Shown here: positions 59,421-64,000 of the stretch, one piece after another
How positions within the stretch are numbered: the stretch's first letter is position 1
Layout of the letters: each line of letters begins with the position of its first letter
Notes under the pieces: generated by a model
The model's input: only the letters and a program-made list of their open reading frames with translations
Databases searched by the model: none
What the model was told of the DNA's origin: nothing
NCBI GenBank assembly: GCA_948146395.1
Contig: OX411548.1
Location: forward strand, 59,601,020-59,665,019
Reading direction: 5' to 3'
Length of the DNA stretch: 64,000 nucleotides
DNA from: Fragum whitleyi
Lineage: Eukaryota; Mollusca; Bivalvia; Cardiida; Cardiidae
Translations under genes and position numbers: made by a program

Positions 59421-62400
59421 CAAAGTACTGAAAGTACTGATAAGTTGGAATGCGTTCAAGAGACGGTGACCTCAAGCAACTAACGAAGCTCACGTCTCCC
59501 GCCCACCACAGGTGATCACATAATACGTCTCTTCTTTTGACGGGCGTATATAAATCAATGTATTTCAACAACGAGAGACGCTTAAACCCCTGGTTCGCTA
59601 TACAGGCCTGCAACTGATGGAAAAAAATGATAACAAGAGGACCAAAATGGTCTTAAACCGATGTCCTGAATCCGATTTGTCCAGTGGATCTCATCCAAGA
59701 AACTTTCTGGCAACGTTTCATTCAAATTTGCCTAATTGTTGAAAGGAAATATAATTCGAATAATAAACAGTGATAATAGACCCTGCCCACCCACTATTTA
59801 CAGAGTAGACTCAAAATTAGCCCTGCCCTGACACGAAGATATTTATGGGCTAATCAAAACTTTACAAACAAATTTAGATAGTCTCCAAAGAAACGTTCTG
59901 GTAAAGTTCATTGAAATCGGCCAAGTGGTTCAGAAGGAGATGTCGTTCAAAGGTCCTGGGCTTAAATAAGTCCCGCCCTGCCACACCAATGTTTATGGAC
60001 CAATCAAAATTTCGTGAACAATTTGCCAAAAGCGATACCCAAGGAACATTCTGGTAAAGTTTCACAGACATTGGCAGTGGTTCAGGAGGAGATTTCATTC
60101 AAAGATATCTGGCTAAAAATTAGGGCCCGCCTACCACGTCAATATTTATGGGCCAATAAAACTTTTGCAAACATTTTTAAAAAGGGTCGTCCTAGGAACA
60201 TTCTGGAAAAGTTTCATTGAAATCGGCCGAGTGGTTCAGGAGGAGATGTTGTTCAAAGATTTCAGGATCAAAATAAGCCCCGCTTTGCCATGCCAATATT
60301 TATGGGCAATTCTCAATTTCACGAACAATTATTAAAAAGGGTCACCCCAGGAATAATCTGGTAAAGTTTCATTGAAATCGGCCCAGTGGTTCAGGGGGAG
60401 ATGTCGTTCAAAAATTTCTGGCTCAAAATAAGCAACGCCCTACCACGCCCATATTTGTGGATTATCAGAATTTAGCGAAAAATTTTTGAAGAGGGTCATC
60501 CCAAGAATAATCTGGTAAAGTTTCATTGAAATCGGCCCAGTGGTTCAGGAGGAGATGTCGTTAAAAGATTTCTGGCTCAAAACAAGCCCCGCTCTACCAC
60601 GACCATATTTGTGGATAATCAGAGTTTAGAAAAAAAAAACTTTTGAAGAAGGTCACCAAGGGAACATTCTGTCAAAATTTTATTGAAATCGGCCTAGCGG
60701 TTTAGGAGAAGAAGAAGTCTTAAGAAAGTTGACGGCGGACGTCGGAGTCAATGTGATCCTCAAAGCTCCCCTTGAGCACGTAGTGATCAGGTGGGCTAAA
60801 AAGGAAGAAAATGATATGGACCATACAGCCAACTTATGGACGCAGAGGCGGACACTTATACACTCAAAACAGCTTCTATGATATTTTTCAAATGACTTCT
60901 GCTCCATTTGAGTTACAATTACATTTTCAATTAGAAATGTCGCAAAGTGGACCTCAACAAGCGCTTCGTCCTTGATGAAAAGCTTTTTCGCAGGGAAATC
61001 TTTTACTTCATGAGTTGGAATCGCAAGACAATTCTTGGCCGAAGTTCAATTGTAGCTTCGACCTTCGTGACTCCAAAATTTGGCACTTTCTAGGTTTATT
61101 GACAACATTTGTGTCAAGTTTTATGATTTGGGTCAACTAGTTGTCAGTTAGACAGTTGGAAACTGTTAACAGTTCAAGGTAACGTATGACCGTGACATGT
61201 ATGACGCCGAAACAATAGGGTATTTCTTTGGGTCATGGGCAATATTTGGGTAAAGTTTCGTTATTGCAGGTCAATTGCTTCTCAGTTTAGCCAGCGGAAA
61301 GCAAAAAGGTCAAGGGACTGACAGAGAGACATGATGAAATCAATATGTGCTCCTCTACTTCTGAGTTGGGAGTATAGTTAATAACATCGTAAAATTGATA
61401 AGGTGAACGATTTTGGAATGATTTTGAATGAGTGACCGGAGCGGGTTTTGGTGAAATTTAAGAGAGGGAATCCAATGTCGCTTATTTTGTTCAGGATGAA
61501 CAAAATGAGCGATATGTAAAACCTCCATTTAACAAAAGATGCATGAAAGTTCCATCAATAGCTTTATATTTCGCCAAGAACCAATCAGATGCTTTAAATT
61601 TCAATAATGTCAGTGAAATCGCGATTTGGTTCTAAAATGCTTTATCCATTTTGAATGTACAAGTTGATCTTATCTATTGAGTAATTTTCAGAGTTTTGAT
61701 GGTTTGAGTGAGTGGTTGAAATGAATGAATTGAGCGCTGAGTGAGCGATTAAGAATGTTTTTTTGATTGAGATGCATGTCAATTTCACGATGTAACTAAC
61801 TGTAAGATGGTGCTCTTAAACGTGTTGATGTGCAAGAATGTGAAGAAAACAAGTTGGACTAGTAGGTCTGTTTCAAATGGCAAATTATTTTGGTGATGGA
61901 AAACAACTGGGCAAAGGTATTCATAATTCAATAAATGATGTGATGGCCTAGATTTTATTTGATGAATTTTGGGCTTTGACAATGAAACATTCATGTAGAT
62001 AACTGCAATATGACGGAAAACAAACGACAATATGTTGCAAAAATATTTATAAACTTTGAAAGTGTATCTTCACTTTCAGAAAAAATAAAGATTTTTATTT
62101 CGTATCTGTAGACAGAAATGTACAATATGACAATTTGTCATAAATTAATTTCAGAAAGAGAAACTATACCTTTAAAAGAAGCTATAACATAATTCTACGA
62201 AAATAGGTCGCGACATTACCAAATAAGCAGATCACGTGATTGGCCTGTGCTATTGCCACACTACTGAGAAACCAGATCGCGACATTGCCAAATAAGCAGA
62301 TCACGTGATTGGCTAGTGCAATTTTCAATAGCTGACCTTTTTTGACTTGCCTTATCACATGATTTCCAAATATAGTAATGTAAACATGTGATACTAGTAA

Positions 62401-62677
62401 ATTCGTACGCAAATTTCAATGAATATCGTTAAAATCCTGAATTAGCGTGTTAATAATATACATGAAGTGATAGTTGTGTAATTGTACAGGATTATTTCCT
62501 TTTAATTAAATAAACTGTATGTCTTTGTCAAGTTGAGATAAACAAACTAGGCCGAAGTGTATTCACATCCTTTACACGTGATGTGTGTTCTCAAAAAACC
62601 CGAAATGAATTTATCTTGTGTTCATTTTGCGGTTTTGTTAAATCTAAGTTGGAATTGCTCCGCATTCCAACTTAAAA
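59421..62677 (-). mobile_element. 3-kb element, right copy, inverted relative to 40666-43626
   Basis: Begins 'caaagtactgaaagtactga' with 'taagttggaatgcg', ends 'cgcattccaacttaaaa'. Content mirrors the left copy in reverse: six ~155-bp tandem units (about 59840-60720), the family F copy 61383-61798, and the 'cacgtgattggc' block near 62230-62310. No 5-bp duplication is visible at its flanks. About 300 bases longer because of two extra tandem units. Confidence 0.82.
61383..61798 (+). repeat. Family F element inside the right 3-kb copy
   Basis: Ends 'aacatcgtaaaattgataag' and 'catgtcaatttcacgatgta'; hairpin 'gtcgcttattttgttcagga' / 'tgaacaaaatgagcga'; 'gtgagtg' and 'gaatgaatg' blocks. Confidence 0.8.
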
Positions 62678-64000
62678 AGGGTATTTCTAAATTTACGTTT
62701 ATAAAAGCATTGAATTTATTAGCAAATTATCTCTGTTAATCGAAATGACTTTTTAGCGTAATGATGCAAGATCGGATGCAATATTCGTGCCTAAAAACGA
62801 CAGAATCCCTTGGAGTTTTTTGATAGTTACCTCCCCTGAGTAAGCGGAGGTAGCGATCCGTCAATTGACATGCAGGGACCTTCATTTGAAATTCTAATTT
62901 TGTGCCATGAAATTGCCATTCAGGTCTACACTCTACCTTAATTGATGTTACGTTATGCGGACGACATGCAGTATACATTCGACCTTAATCAACATTAACT
63001 TATTCAGTCTAGATGCATGATACATTCGACCTCTAACAATAAATAACTTTACGATCTTCAATTCCGGTGGTAAATACTTGACCTTGTGAATTCTAGAGTT
63101 ATGCAATCCACATTCAGGTCTACATATGACATTATACAAATTGAAATGCGGGTCCACTAAATCAATGTACAATAATTGAATATAGTTTGCTCTTCAGTGT
63201 CAAAAATAATGCAAAGTCCTAGTACATGTGCCAATTTCTGCAATACATACTATTCAAGGGTAGATAAATCTGACACCTAGGCAAAAAGTATGAAACTATC
63301 TAAAAGGTTCTCTTAATATAAAGTCATTTGTTACATTTATCCACAAAAATGTTGAAATAGTAAAAATTCACAGGGAAGAAAAAACAGCTTTATTTCGCCT
63401 AAGTGATCTTAAGGGATCAGAGAACGTGATTTATCTGAGATATACCTCAATTAAAGATGTTTGAAACAGAGAAAAAAGGTCTAAATATAGTTTTGATTTG
63501 AGATCAGTCAATTAAATTGTCTTCCAAGACCGTCTTATCCGGTTGATGTTCGATTGTTTAAAGCCACAATCTGCGTTTAGAGTAAAAAATCGCTTTATAG
63601 TGAATATTCTTTGATTATTTGTTCTTGATTTAGTCTTATGAAAGTCCGAAATGTTGTGGGTCATAAATATTCACCAAGTTAGGCCTGTACTAAGATCATC
63701 ACGTCATAATCATTTGCATTACCAAATACTTGAATGACAAATTCAGGCTTATCTTTGAGAGTAAAAGTCTAGTTTTCGTGTACATAGTCGTCTAAGATTA
63801 TTGTCTTGCCTTTCGGAAATGTTTACGAACACAAACGGGGGCTTTAAAGATAACATTGGTTTCAATGTTTCAAGCAGGTTCATGTCTTAAGTCAACTGGT
63901 CACATTGTATTCAGGGAAAGCATTTTGTGTTTTTATGGCGGGCATTCTAGACATCCATTTTTTTCTAAAAAATTCCGTTAAAAATCAACGACCTTTGTCG
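62678..64000. other. Right end: weak degenerate repeats, no gene
   Basis: Between about 62860 and 63180, phrases such as 'tacattcgacct' (62973, 63021) and 'attcaggtctaca' (62920, 63111) recur at irregular spacing, a possible old tandem repeat. The rest is AT-rich without recognisable exons. Confidence 0.4.

Noticed and set aside
59874..60220. Short frames shared between the two 3-kb copies (for example MNNLPKAIPKEHSGKVSQTL)
   Set aside because: They are translations of the ~155-bp tandem units on either strand, without conservation as protein.

Overview
The window is animal (eukaryotic) nuclear DNA: AT-rich, intron-rich and packed with short inverted-repeat elements. Several dispersed repeats are of kinds I associate with molluscan genomes (blocks around 'gtgacctctagagtggt' and around 'ccgatttcaatgaaacttt', and tRNA-derived SINEs ending in 'gcggcgtaaaa'), so a mollusc, probably a bivalve, is the best guess. 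No bacterial operon, phage or CRISPR is present. Almost every long open frame is repeat-derived or a chance frame.

The one gene I can support is large and on the minus strand, running through both ends of what is visible: a presynaptic active-zone scaffold of the RIM/Fife/Piccolo family. I reconstructed 21 exons from 44495 down to 1473 by homology and splice sites. Every junction keeps reading phase, giving 1,191 codons plus one base. In order the protein has a Rab-binding-type helix, a FYVE-like Cys8 zinc finger, a long Ser/Arg-rich linker (one 963-base exon), a PDZ domain, an RxLPxxP motif, a C2A domain, a second RxLPxxP motif, a basic Ser-rich linker and the start of C2B. The N-terminus lies above 44495 and the rest of C2B below position 1.

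Layout: 1-5,430 holds the C2B start and linker exons plus MITEs and a palindromic tRNA-like element. 5,430-12,560 is introns with a 1.3-kb foldback element, a 120-bp tandem array and two linker exons. 12,560-20,000 holds linker and C2A exons; the end of one C2A exon has been amplified into a decaying ~90-bp tandem array, itself split by a nested transposon. 20,000-31,910 holds the PDZ, Ser/Arg-rich and linker exons. 31,910-39,410 is a 7.5-kb intron with a 3 x 1,319-bp tandem array full of palindromes and a SINE. 39,410-44,500 holds the zinc-finger and helix exons, separated by a 3-kb element. 44,500-64,000 has no recognisable exon and is repeats and AT-rich sequence, including the inverted partner of the 3-kb element at 59,421-62,677.

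The biology is thus one neuronal gene serving as landing ground for many small mobile elements. The most unusual points are the exon-end minisatellite with repeated decayed splice donors, mobile elements lying within a few bases of several splice sites, the 22-kb inverted arrangement around a coding exon, and the palindrome-loaded tandem array. No wholly new gene system is evident.
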